A stretch of DNA of 9,367 nucleotides from Legionella sp. (lineage in GTDB: Bacteria > Pseudomonadota > Gammaproteobacteria > Legionellales > Legionellaceae). Shown in pieces: positions 1 to 6,240 of this stretch (positions are counted from its first letter, which is position 1; every line of letters begins with the position of its first letter). The notes under the pieces were generated by a model. The model was not told the DNA's origin, ran no database searches, and saw only the letters and a program-made list of their open reading frames with translations. The position numbers and the translations under genes were made by a program. Location of the stretch: assembly GCA_004297865.1 (NCBI GenBank), contig SCSO01000228.1, forward strand, positions 1-9,367, read 5' to 3'.

Positions 1-1
1 T

Positions 2-1984
2 CAACTAACTACTAATAAAGTTCAGCGCGAACATTTATTGCAAAACATGGCAGACTATCAAAATCAATTGAAAAAATTGATTTCTTCGCGCCAAAGCATG
101 GCCGAATACAATCTAAATAGTTGGCCTATTATTTTTAAGAAAATTACAAATATTCCTGCCTTATTTTACAAATACAGCAAAACCTTGAGTTTAAAGGTCT
201 ACGATAGCTTCCTGTGGTTGGATACTTTACATCGTACTATTTTTGCATTCTTACTTTCAGGACTTTTAGTACTATCCTTAGTGACTCAACGGCTTTTAAA
301 ATCTATTAATAGGGACAAAGAACGTACCAGTCTCAGTGGCTTTTTATATGATGGATTCTTAACCGTAGTCGAGCGTAACGTTCCTTATCTATTCCTTTTT
401 GCAATACTCTTCACTACCTTTTATATGATGAATATTGCCTTCGTCAATTATCAGCTCTTGATGAACTTGTTGGGTGTATGGCTTGCATTCAGGGTATTTA
501 TTTTAATTGCAAGACTTTCTTTATTAGAGCGAATTTCAGATTCTTCCGGGTCCGATGTCAAATTATATTATCGTTTAAAATGGTTATTGCTTTTTGGTGG
601 TTGGACTACAGCCATGATGACCTTTAGTCATATGTTACCGCTATCATTAATATTGCAGGATATATTCAATCGTTTATTCATGCTCTTCATCCTAACCATT
701 TCTTTAGTGGCTTGGAGAAGTAAAGATGTCATAAGGCTCTTATTACGCCCTATGCTCAAAGGTAAAAAACGTTATCTGAAAAACGCCATCCTTTCTGTCG
801 TGGTGCTAATTCCTATCACTTTATTTACTACAGCCGCGATAGGTTTATTAGGATTCATTAATCTCGCTTGGACAATGAGTACCTATCAGGCCTACCTTGT
901 TGTCGTTTTAGCAGGCTTCATTTTAGCTCGTGGCTTAATCTTTGATCTCTTAGATGTGTTTTCTGAGTGGATGATTTCATCCTTAGACAATGGTTGGTTA
1001 TGGATTGAAGTCTTTTTAAAACCATTGGATAAAATCTTACGTGTAGGTTTGTTCTTATTTAGTATTTTGATTCTTTTCCAACTCTTTGGTTGGCATTCTG
1101 ATTCTTTAGTGATGGTCGGTTTAGAAAATCTTGCGCAACACACTATTATCAATATCACCGGAATTCATATCACTGTTGCGAGCATGCTCGAGTTCCTTAT
1201 ATTAGTACCTATTTTTGTATGGGCATCTAAATGGACTAGAGAGTTTTGTTATCGTTGGTTATATGTTAAAGCCAAAGATCCAGGCATACGGAATAGTTTA
1301 TCTGTGTTTACTCAATATTCAGTAATACTGCTTGGCGGTTTTATTGCTCTAAGAGTACTAGGTCTTGATTTTAGTGGCATGTCCATGATTCTCGGTGGTT
1401 TAGCTGTAGGTATGGGTTTTGGTTTACGAGATTTCGCGAGCAATATTGTTGGTGGCCTTATGCTGCTGATTGAACGACCTGTGCGTGAAGGCGATTTAAT
1501 TTCTATTGGTGAATACGAAGGGCAGGTTTCCCATATTGGTATTCGTTCTATGCGGGTTTCTTCTTGGGATAATACGGAAGTCTTAATCCCGAATGCGGAA
1601 ACTTTCAATAAACCCTTCACCAATTGGACTCATCAAGATGGTATTGTACGTACTCAAATTCCGATTAAAGTAAGCCGCTCGGATGATCCTGTCATGATTC
1701 AGCAGCTCATATTGGATGTGTTAGCTATTATGCCGGAAATTGTGGCCGAACCTCCTGCACAAGTCTTTTTAAAGAAGATAGACACCGCTTTAATTGAATT
1801 TGAAGCGCGTTATTTTATTAATGTGCAAATTCATAATCGCGTGGAAATTCGCTCCAAGGTTTTATTTGCAATTACTGCACAATTCAAAGCAGCAGGGGTA
1901 TTACCACCGGTGGAACCTATTACAGTAGAGCTTAAGGATGGGTCGATTGAGTTCCTTAATAAAAAAGAAAGCACCACAAACTGA
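2..1984 (+). CDS. MscS/MscK-type mechanosensitive ion channel, 5'-partial
   Basis: This is an inner-membrane channel that opens under membrane tension and releases solutes during hypo-osmotic shock. The frame is open to the window's left edge, with no stop before the TTG at 38 or the ATG at 47, so the real start lies upstream; 660 residues are visible. Many hydrophobic segments run from about residue 80 to 450, as expected of the large multi-helix MscK/YnaI-like members rather than the 286-residue E. coli MscS. The MscS core lies at about nt 1380-1640: a glycine-rich pore helix (GGLAVGMGFG), then RDFASNIVGG, ERPVREGDLI, and the beta-domain signature VLIPNAETFNKPFTNW. A cytoplasmic alpha/beta domain follows to the end. 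The gene overlaps mutH by 38-47 bases. The family call is firm. The exact subfamily is not, because the periplasmic N-terminus is missing. Confidence 0.92.
   Translation, partial: QLTTNKVQREHLLQNMADYQNQLKKLISSRQSMAEYNLNSWPIIFKKITNIPALFYKYSKTLSLKVYDSFLWLDTLHRTIFAFLLSGLLVLSLVTQRLLKSINRDKERTSLSGFLYDGFLTVVERNVPYLFLFAILFTTFYMMNIAFVNYQLLMNLLGVWLAFRVFILIARLSLLERISDSSGSDVKLYYRLKWLLLFGGWTTAMMTFSHMLPLSLILQDIFNRLFMLFILTISLVAWRSKDVIRLLLRPMLKGKKRYLKNAILSVVVLIPITLFTTAAIGLLGFINLAWTMSTYQAYLVVVLAGFILARGLIFDLLDVFSEWMISSLDNGWLWIEVFLKPLDKILRVGLFLFSILILFQLFGWHSDSLVMVGLENLAQHTIINITGIHITVASMLEFLILVPIFVWASKWTREFCYRWLYVKAKDPGIRNSLSVFTQYSVILLGGFIALRVLGLDFSGMSMILGGLAVGMGFGLRDFASNIVGGLMLLIERPVREGDLISIGEYEGQVSHIGIRSMRVSSWDNTEVLIPNAETFNKPFTNWTHQDGIVRTQIPIKVSRSDDPVMIQQLILDVLAIMPEIVAEPPAQVFLKKIDTALIEFEARYFINVQIHNRVEIRSKVLFAITAQFKAAGVLPPVEPITVELKDGSIEFLNKKESTTN
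1934..1949 (+). promoter_or_regulatory. ribosome binding site favouring a TTG start for mutH
   Basis: AAGGA at 1934-1938 lies eight bases before TTG at 1947, which is good spacing. The ATG at 1938 shares its A with this motif and so has no useful Shine-Dalgarno spacing. The TTG start removes three residues from MutH and shortens the overlap with the channel gene to 38 bases. Confidence 0.4.
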
Positions 1985-2636
1985 AGCGGAATTACTTCAT
2001 CGCTGTCAACAAATTGAAGGTTTGAGTTTTGCGCAATTAAGTTTAGGTTTGGGTTTTGCTATTCCTACTAACCCTAATCAAAGAAAGGGCTGGGTGGGAC
2101 AAGCAATAGAATTAGCTTTGGGTGCTGATGCGGGAAATAACTCTGAACCTGATTTTAAGCATTTAGGCATCGAGCTTAAAACATTACCACTTGCCGCTTC
2201 GGGTAAGCCTACTGAATCAACCTTTATTACTACCATTCCCCTATTAACCATCCATGAACAGCAATGGTTAAATTCGCAATGTTATGCCAAATTAAAAAGA
2301 GTCCTATGGTTAACCATAGAAGGGGATACGCTAATTCCTTACGCTCAAAGAAGAATAGGGCAGGGATTTCTTTGGTCTCCTTCTACTACACAAGAAGCTG
2401 TACTCGCAGCCGATTGGCATTATTTAAGTTCACAAATTAGTACAGGGCAATTAGAAACTTTGGATGCTCGTGTTGGGGAGTATTTACAAGTAAGACCTAA
2501 AGCCGCTAATGGGAAGTCTTTATGTTTTGGTTTTGATGCCGAGGGCAATAAAGTTAAAACGCTTCCGCGTGGATTTTATTTACGTAGTCAATTTACTGCA
2601 CAAATAATTAATTGTATGTTGGGTCACGAACCATAG
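1938..2636 (+). CDS. mutH: DNA mismatch repair endonuclease MutH
   Basis: MutH nicks the unmethylated strand at hemimethylated GATC sites when activated by MutS and MutL, directing methyl-directed mismatch repair. The 232-residue product matches E. coli MutH (229 residues) along its length. The catalytic set is present as E58, D72, E79 and K81 (within GIELKTLP), equivalent to E56, D70, E77 and K79 in E. coli. KLKRVLWL, AQRRIG, GEYLQVRPKAANGKSL and LPRGFYLRSQFT are also conserved. The ATG at 1938 has AAGG directly against it, which is too close. A TTG at 1947 has AAGGA eight bases upstream and gives an N-terminus closer to the E. coli length, so 1947 may be the true start. Either start lies inside the channel gene, implying translational coupling. 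The last codons (MLGHEP) fall inside a palindromic repeat, described separately. A functional MutH implies a Dam methylase elsewhere. Confidence 0.96.
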   Translation: MGRLSSLIKKKAPQTEAELLHRCQQIEGLSFAQLSLGLGFAIPTNPNQRKGWVGQAIELALGADAGNNSEPDFKHLGIELKTLPLAASGKPTESTFITTIPLLTIHEQQWLNSQCYAKLKRVLWLTIEGDTLIPYAQRRIGQGFLWSPSTTQEAVLAADWHYLSSQISTGQLETLDARVGEYLQVRPKAANGKSLCFGFDAEGNKVKTLPRGFYLRSQFTAQIINCMLGHEP

Positions 2637-2668
2637 CCGTCAGGCTAAGCGATATTTCAATCGAGTCT

Positions 2669-2686
2669 TTCCCGCGAAGGCGGGAA
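2669..2686. repeat. GC-rich hairpin, CCCGC-GAAG-GCGGG type
   Basis: TTCCCGC and GCGGGAA form a perfect 7-bp stem around a GAAG loop. This is the left inner hairpin of the fold-back element, about 30 bases after the mutH stop. Palindromes of this TTCCCGCGAAGGCGGGAA type are dispersed in many proteobacterial genomes. It may act as a transcript-end structure, although no T-tract follows. Confidence 0.7.
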
Positions 2687-2724
2687 TCCATCCCTAATTT
2701 AGTTCAATACCAATGTAGGAATGG

Positions 2725-2744
2725 ATCTCCGCCTTCGCGGAGAT
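2725..2744. repeat. GC-rich hairpin, inverted partner of the 2669-2686 hairpin
   Basis: ATCTCCGC and GCGGAGAT form a perfect 8-bp stem around CTTC. Read on the minus strand, it is a diverged copy of the hairpin at 2669-2686, including the flanking ATCCAT. The stem changes are compensatory: TCCC against CTCC in one arm, with matching changes in the other. Pairing is therefore retained while sequence drifts, which suggests that the structure is what is preserved. Confidence 0.7.
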
Positions 2745-2870
2745 GACACCATCTTAATCAAGTGTTTAAAATTGGACTTCGAAACTCCTTAACCTGACGG
2801 TTGTGGGTCGCGACCCAACCTACGAGTTTCTCCCATCTCCCGCAAGTATGCACACAATTTTGCAAGCTTT

Positions 2871-2894
2871 TGTAGGTTGGGTCACGACCCAACA
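2871..2894 (+). repeat. GTAG-headed REP-like palindrome
   Basis: A GTAG tetranucleotide at 2872-2875 is followed by GTTGGGTC (2876-2883) and its exact complement GACCCAAC (2886-2893). It matches the terminus of the adjacent fold-back element and is in direct orientation to the copy 51 bases further on. A GTAG head before an imperfect palindrome is the format of REP sequences handled by RAYT (TnpA-REP) proteins, so that family is the natural comparison. Confidence 0.65.
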
Positions 2895-2921
2895 TAACCA
2901 TTTACATCTTCGCTCAAAATC

Positions 2922-2943
2922 TGTAGGTTGGGTGGGGACCCAT
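2922..2943 (+). repeat. GTAG-headed REP-like palindrome, degenerate copy
   Basis: GTAG at 2923-2926 is followed by GTTGGGT, a GGGG loop and ACCCA. The stem is TGGGT/ACCCA. It is a direct repeat of the 2871-2894 copy with a changed centre. It ends seven bases before the stop codon of the minus-strand 276-residue gene, so it lies in that gene's 3' transcript region and may act as its end hairpin. Confidence 0.6.
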
Positions 2944-2949
2944 CAAACT

Positions 2950-3780
2950 TCAAGCCGACTTCATCCGTTGCTGAATCACAGCAGTCGAAGGCGATATCAT
3001 ATTCTGAGCCATCAAAGAAAAATCCATAACTTTCATACTAATCATATCCCTAAGCGATTGATTCGTTGCAAAATAGCGAAACGCAGCTTCAGTCCAATTA
3101 TAAGGTGTTTTATTCAACTCACCGGTTTCTACTGCTGTTTTCAAAGCTGTAACCTTAGTTAGATCCGGTTTGGGTTTAGAAGGTTCTATCAACGAGGCAG
3201 CGCCTTTAGCTATTGAAGCGGCTGTTTTAAAAAAAGTGCCCCAATTACTTGCTTCTTCATTAGAAGAATTTGTCACTTTATCCCAAGCAATCATGAAATC
3301 TCTACTAGTTAGAGGCGCAAGCAATTGTATAAAACGCTGCATATCAGAGTGCAACAATTTATCATCATTTTTAATTTGCGGATCATATTGATCTTTGCCG
3401 CCTTTGAAACACCAGTTATATAAGGCTTGCATTTCAACTAATTCCCTTTGAAAATCAGATAAGCTAAATTTTTCTAAAACCTGACCCACCATGCCAACGT
3501 AAATGAGAAAAGTAAATATCGAATTAAAAAACTGAGGGACGAGAGGAAAATACCCAAGCAACCATCCGCCAGTTGCATATTTGAAAGTTTCACTCATCCC
3601 TTGGTACATAGCCATTTTATAAGTACTTAATTCAAAATAATTCATCCGCCTTCTTAGCTCATCCATGTGCCTATCATTTTTTAAATCAAATGGTTCTGAA
3701 ATTAATGACTTAAGATCTTGCTGACGTTTGATATTCTCTTTTTTTAAAAGATCCATGCTTTCCGCATTGAGATATGCCAT
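2950..3780 (-). CDS. hypothetical protein with one hydrophobic segment (276 aa)
   Basis: I do not recognise this protein. The start is ATG at 3780, with GGGAG eight bases upstream (3789-3793), so the reading frame is well supported. Residues 1-60 are charged and likely helical, rich in K, R, D and E. Residues 71-102 are strongly hydrophobic (GGWLLGYFPLV to VGMVGQVL), long enough for one or two membrane passes. Residues 105-215 are again mostly hydrophilic with lysine/aspartate stretches, and residues 180-200 hold a milder Ala/Gly-rich helix. There is no signal peptide, repeat or catalytic motif that I can name. It is the last of three minus-strand genes, 92 bases beyond the methyltransferase stop. 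An effector or membrane-associated accessory protein is possible, but nothing in the sequence proves it. Confidence 0.75.
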   Translation of the reverse strand: MAYLNAESMDLLKKENIKRQQDLKSLISEPFDLKNDRHMDELRRRMNYFELSTYKMAMYQGMSETFKYATGGWLLGYFPLVPQFFNSIFTFLIYVGMVGQVLEKFSLSDFQRELVEMQALYNWCFKGGKDQYDPQIKNDDKLLHSDMQRFIQLLAPLTSRDFMIAWDKVTNSSNEEASNWGTFFKTAASIAKGAASLIEPSKPKPDLTKVTALKTAVETGELNKTPYNWTEAAFRYFATNQSLRDMISMKVMDFSLMAQNMISPSTAVIQQRMKSA

Positions 3781-3840
3781 ATTCCTTACTCCCTAGCATT
3801 AAAAATTGTCTTTATACTATAAAATAGCTAAATGATAAAT

Positions 3841-3864
3841 GTAGGTTGAGCTGTAAAACTCACC
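3841..3864 (+). repeat. GTAG-headed REP-like palindrome (GCTGTAAA-loop type), degenerate
   Basis: GTAG is followed by GTTGAGCTGTAAAACTCACC. The stem is reduced to TGAG/CTCA. It is a decayed direct copy of the palindrome at 4596-4620, sharing the GCTGTAAA centre. It lies in the 92-base gap between the methyltransferase stop and the 276-residue gene, upstream of the latter's start. Confidence 0.6.
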
Positions 3865-3872
3865 AAAAAATA

Positions 3873-4550
3873 TCAAAATTGCGTGTTAACCCGAGCTTTG
3901 CCTTTAAATAGAGCCACGCCACCAACCACTTTAATATCCACCTCAGTTAAATAACGCTCTAAGGCGACTTGTAAAGCAGTTAGTTTATCATTTTGATTAG
4001 AAAAAATGCCTTTTTTATTATAAAACGCAGCTAAAGTTTTACCCATGACATTATGCAATTGCGGATCGGCCAAAATGGTTGCACCAAACAATATGCCATT
4101 CGGCTTTAACATCTGCGCGGCATTTTCAATCACGACTTGTTTGTTATCCATATCACCGGGTAAACAATGCAAAAGAAAATTCATCGAAATGGAATCGAAT
4201 TGTTGCGCTAATTGTGGTTGAGGTTTGAAAATATCAGCAACATAAGTTTCTGGATTGAGTTCTGCAACTAAGGTTTTAGCTTTATTAAGGCAATTAGGAT
4301 TAAGATCCATTAAAGCTAAACGAGTGGGTTTGGGCCATTGGCAACGTTTTAAATAATACCCTGTACCTACACCAATATCTAAATGATTAGCAGTAATATT
4401 ATCTTGAAATTGTTGAAGTTGTGTTTGCCAAGGACATCGCCAAACCCAATAGTTTGAAAAGTGAACAACCCAAAGATCGTATACTGATAAGACCGAAGGA
4501 GTATAAATGGCTTGACCACTTTTAATATCTTTTTCACTGATAATTTTCAT
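3873..4550 (-). CDS. class I SAM-dependent methyltransferase
   Basis: This is a soluble methyltransferase that would transfer a methyl group from S-adenosylmethionine; the substrate is unknown. Numbered from ATG 4550 (225 residues), motif I is LDIGVGTG at 57-64, the acidic residue after strand 2 is D82 (LALMDLNPN), an acidic VADIF follows at about 105-108, and the motif IV/post-motif region FDSISMNFLLHCLPG is near 118-132. LKPNGILFGATI near 148-160 is the usual motif after strand 5. The N-terminal segment (GQAIYTPSVLSVYDLWV, then SNYWVWRCP) resembles a substrate-side cap. An ATG at 4568 would add six residues but has no Shine-Dalgarno; 4550 has AGG six bases upstream, so I prefer it. The gene lies between the CruF-like and 276-residue genes on the same strand, and GTAG-headed palindromes flank it on both sides. 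Confidence 0.88.
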   Translation of the reverse strand: MKIISEKDIKSGQAIYTPSVLSVYDLWVVHFSNYWVWRCPWQTQLQQFQDNITANHLDIGVGTGYYLKRCQWPKPTRLALMDLNPNCLNKAKTLVAELNPETYVADIFKPQPQLAQQFDSISMNFLLHCLPGDMDNKQVVIENAAQMLKPNGILFGATILADPQLHNVMGKTLAAFYNKKGIFSNQNDKLTALQVALERYLTEVDIKVVGGVALFKGKARVNTQF

Positions 4551-4595
4551 GCACTGCCTATAGTCCATTGATAAAGTGCGAAAGAATAGACTATA

Positions 4596-4620
4596 GTAGG
4601 TTGGGCTGTAAAGCCCAACC
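4596..4620 (+). repeat. GTAG-headed REP-like palindrome, intact copy
   Basis: GTAG (4596-4599) is followed by GTTGGGCT and AGCCCAAC, a perfect 8-bp stem around GTAA (4608-4611). It fills most of the gap between the end of the CruF-like gene and the methyltransferase start. In the transcript it would form a stable hairpin just after the upstream stop codon, and could attenuate or stabilise messages within this gene group. There is no T-tract, so it is not a typical terminator. Confidence 0.7.
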
Positions 4621-4622
4621 AG

Positions 4623-5468
4623 TTAAACCAACTCTTTTTCATCCTCAATACGAATACAAGCTAAAATAGCGACAAAGATCATCGTAAAAATAGACACCAA
4701 GGCCATATTGGCATAGATATCATAGTGGGATTGTGCGCCAATAAATTGTACGACTTGAGTTAATCCCTGAATAGCATATAAGACTACAATTTCCATCCAA
4801 AACCAACGCGACGTAAACAAGGCATTACGAGCGGGAGTATGACTTTCCTTTCTTGCTATAAACAAAGCGAAGGTTTGGTAAATAAGAAAGACCACTAAAA
4901 ACCAACCAAAGTAATTTTGTAAGGGCACTCCAAAATAAGGTCCACCATTAGACCAAACCCATAATGAGGCCACCGTTGAACATAAAGGGTCCATACATAA
5001 ATCCCACATCACCATGATAAATGTCGTAATGAAAGGAATGAGAAAAATATGTTTACCTTGTAAAGGTTTTTGATATTGCCCCAACAAAATGGTCGATAAA
5101 ATCCAAGACGCATAGCCCGTTGCAAAATAAGCTAGAATAATAATTATAGGCACGTTAAACAAACGTGGACCGAGCAATTTATCATAATAATAAAAACCAA
5201 AAGGGAAACCGGTTTGAATACTTAAAGCCTCAAACAAATTGCTAATGACCCAGGTAATCAAAAAAAGGACAACCATATTTTTCCACCCATAACGGGCAAG
5301 ACCATGCAACCAAACAGCAGCAAAAAGTCCTATGACGGTAATTGCTGGAGAAATTTCCGTGATAAACGGCGTTTGGCATAATGCAGAGATTAGCGTGATG
5401 ATAAGAAAAATCGTAATAATGATCCAACGCATTATATTGAAGTGGGTATTTATTTCGCTGTTTTCCAT
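4623..5468 (-). CDS. carotenoid biosynthesis (CruF/DUF422-type) integral membrane protein
   Basis: This 281-residue polytopic protein belongs to the carotenoid biosynthesis protein family typified by CruF, which hydrates the psi-end double bonds of acyclic carotenoid ends. Seven or eight hydrophobic helices are visible, at roughly 14-31, 40-58, 64-80, 104-128, 140-158, 186-205, 222-243 and 252-272. Family-like motifs are FEALSIQTGFPFGFYYYDKL with LGPRLFNVPIII (about 79-111), WDLCMDP (155-161) and WVWSNGGPYFGVPLQNYFGW (170-189). The start ATG has AAGGA nine bases upstream. A promoter-like pair lies 30-70 bases further up. No phytoene synthase or desaturase gene is in the window, so the substrate, and even a carotenoid role, is inferred from family only; another isoprenoid lipid is possible. 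The SAM methyltransferase lies downstream on the same strand. Confidence 0.85.
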   Translation of the reverse strand: MENSEINTHFNIMRWIIITIFLIITLISALCQTPFITEISPAITVIGLFAAVWLHGLARYGWKNMVVLFLITWVISNLFEALSIQTGFPFGFYYYDKLLGPRLFNVPIIIILAYFATGYASWILSTILLGQYQKPLQGKHIFLIPFITTFIMVMWDLCMDPLCSTVASLWVWSNGGPYFGVPLQNYFGWFLVVFLIYQTFALFIARKESHTPARNALFTSRWFWMEIVVLYAIQGLTQVVQFIGAQSHYDIYANMALVSIFTMIFVAILACIRIEDEKELV

Positions 5469-5505
5469 ACAAAGATATCCTTATACTTTTTAATACTTAG
5501 CTAAC

Positions 5506-5535
5506 AATATAGATGAAAAAGACCAGGTTCATCAA
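5506..5535 (-). promoter_or_regulatory. sigma-70-like promoter of the CruF-like gene
   Basis: On the minus strand TTGATG (5535-5530) and TATATT (5511-5506) are separated by 18 bases. The expected start near 5499 would leave a leader of about 30 bases containing the AAGGA ribosome site. The assignment rests on hexamer match only. Confidence 0.4.
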
Positions 5536-5565
5536 TCCTTAATTTAATCTAAACTACCAAATGAA

Positions 5566-5598
5566 TTGACATCATGTTAAAGTTCTCGCGTTTTTTAT
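5566..5598 (+). promoter_or_regulatory. putative promoter/regulatory region of the VirK-family gene
   Basis: TTGACA at 5566-5571 is a consensus -35 box. Nineteen bases later comes TTTTTTAT (5591-5598), and ATGTTAAAGT lies between (5574-5583). No good -10 occurs at 16-18 bases (CGTTTT at 17), so a standard sigma-70 reading is weak. The same arrangement occurs before the beta-barrel gene at 6195-6227. Confidence 0.35.
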
Positions 5599-5610
5599 GA
5601 ACCATTTTAC

Positions 5611-5616
5611 AAGGAG
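5611..5616 (+). promoter_or_regulatory. strong ribosome binding site of the VirK-family gene
   Basis: AAGGAG lies six bases before ATG 5623. It is the best Shine-Dalgarno site in the window and fixes the start of the signal peptide. Confidence 0.8.
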
Positions 5617-5622
5617 TAACCA

Positions 5623-6111
5623 ATGTTCAAAAACTCATTATTAACCCTAGCTGCACTCAGTACCTGTCTCATTTCTTCCTCATTAACTGCCACGCCTGTG
5701 CGTTTAAACTCTTATACTGAATTAGTTCAAGCGCTGAAAAACGGACATCGGGTGAATAGCATCATGGATTTTAAAAAATGCGAACTCGCTGGTGGTGATA
5801 ATAATACTGACGTTGAATTTGATGCCATGGGAATGAGTTTTAATCAAGGTTTTTTTCTAATTAATAAACTTAAAGGCGAATCACAATTTGCAGTGGGTGC
5901 TATTGCAACCAATACAATCCCTCGATTAACCGAAGGTGCAGTGAATCGATACAAATTAATTCGTGTTTTTGAAGATAATACCGTAATTCAACGTGCGATT
6001 ATGTCCGACACTCAAACAGGGAAAATATTGGGATGGAGTGAATACGCGTGTAAGTTAAGTAATGGAAATGATCAGAATGGTGTCAGTCTATTCGATTACG
6101 ACGTGAATTAA
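5623..6111 (+). CDS. secreted VirK-family protein
   Basis: The 162-residue product has a Sec signal peptide: MFKNS, a hydrophobic core of about residues 5-20, and probable cleavage after A23 (LTA|TP). The mature part begins LNSYTELVQALKNGHRVNSIMDFKKCEL, which fits the VirK domain known from Agrobacterium VirK and found in Legionella and other proteobacteria. In that family a short Y-x-E-L-x-x-A-L helix leads into a strand carrying a conserved cysteine. C53 (KKCEL) and C143 (YACKLS) are the only two cysteines outside the signal peptide and could form a periplasmic disulfide. The family's biochemical role is unknown, and the virulence link comes from the Agrobacterium name. The gene has its own ribosome site and is followed by a hairpin terminator, so it is probably monocistronic. 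The family call rests on recalled pattern, not a profile search. Confidence 0.75.
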   Translation: MFKNSLLTLAALSTCLISSSLTATPVRLNSYTELVQALKNGHRVNSIMDFKKCELAGGDNNTDVEFDAMGMSFNQGFFLINKLKGESQFAVGAIATNTIPRLTEGAVNRYKLIRVFEDNTVIQRAIMSDTQTGKILGWSEYACKLSNGNDQNGVSLFDYDVN

Positions 6112-6119
6112 TAGTCTTT

Positions 6120-6150
6120 AACCCTGATTATGCGATAGTCAGGGTTTTCT
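6120..6150 (+). terminator. rho-independent terminator after the VirK-family gene
   Basis: AACCCTGATTA (6120-6130) pairs with TAGTCAGGGTT (6136-6146), giving an 11-bp stem with one G-U pair and a TGCGA loop. TTCT follows, making a short T-rich tail. It begins nine bases after the TAA stop and separates this gene from the beta-barrel gene. Confidence 0.75.
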
Positions 6151-6194
6151 AGCCAAGCAAGCTTGCAAAACGGATAACACTCGATACCAACATT

Positions 6195-6227
6195 TTGATA
6201 TGTTAAAGTAATTCACTTCTTTTTTAT
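6195..6227 (+). promoter_or_regulatory. putative promoter/regulatory region of the beta-barrel gene
   Basis: TTGATA (6195-6200), then ATGTTAAAGT (6200-6209), then TTTTTTAT (6220-6227), with exactly 19 bases between the first and last, as in the VirK-family upstream region. TAAGG lies just before the ATG at 6241. If TTTTAT were the -10 the leader would be very short, so the T-run may serve another role. Confidence 0.35.
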
Positions 6228-6240
6228 CGGACATAAGGAA

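Larger units (their letters stand above)
2614..2823. repeat. 210-bp fold-back (MITE/REPIN-like) element with 37-bp terminal inverted repeats
   Basis: The left end (2614-2650) and the reverse complement of the right end (2787-2823) match at 30 of 37 positions by hand alignment. Both begin GTAGGTTGGGTC-like (GTAT on the left) and share CCGTCAGG and then TAAG. Inside each arm is a GC-rich hairpin, at 2669-2686 and 2725-2744, also inverted relative to each other (19 of 24 positions over 2668-2691 and 2721-2744). The whole element is therefore an imperfect long palindrome, with the right arm about 25 bases longer. There is no open frame for a transposase inside. The left terminus overlaps the mutH 3' end, including its TAG stop. 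The strong secondary structure probably also ends or stabilises the mutH transcript. It looks like a non-autonomous element; the mobilising enzyme is not in the window. Confidence 0.75.

Noticed and set aside
892..1623. Minus-strand open frames opposite the channel gene
   Set aside because: They are antisense to a clear MscS-family coding sequence and have unlikely basic, proline-rich compositions.
2871..2943. Direct repeats 51 bases apart as a CRISPR-like array
   Set aside because: There are only two direct copies with variable centres and GTAG heads, no regular spacers and no cas genes; REP-like palindromes explain them.
2803..3162. Plus-strand open frame of about 119 codons
   Set aside because: It starts inside the palindromic repeats and runs antisense through the 276-residue gene. 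The product is histidine/serine-rich with no family resemblance and there is no proper ribosome site.
3170..3391. Plus-strand open frame within the 276-residue gene
   Set aside because: It is antisense to a well-supported coding frame, and its product simply mirrors that gene's composition.
5242..5472. Minus-strand frame overlapping the start of the CruF-like gene
   Set aside because: It is another frame of the same strand inside a recognised membrane protein, and is rich in Cys/His/Tyr as expected from a shifted frame.
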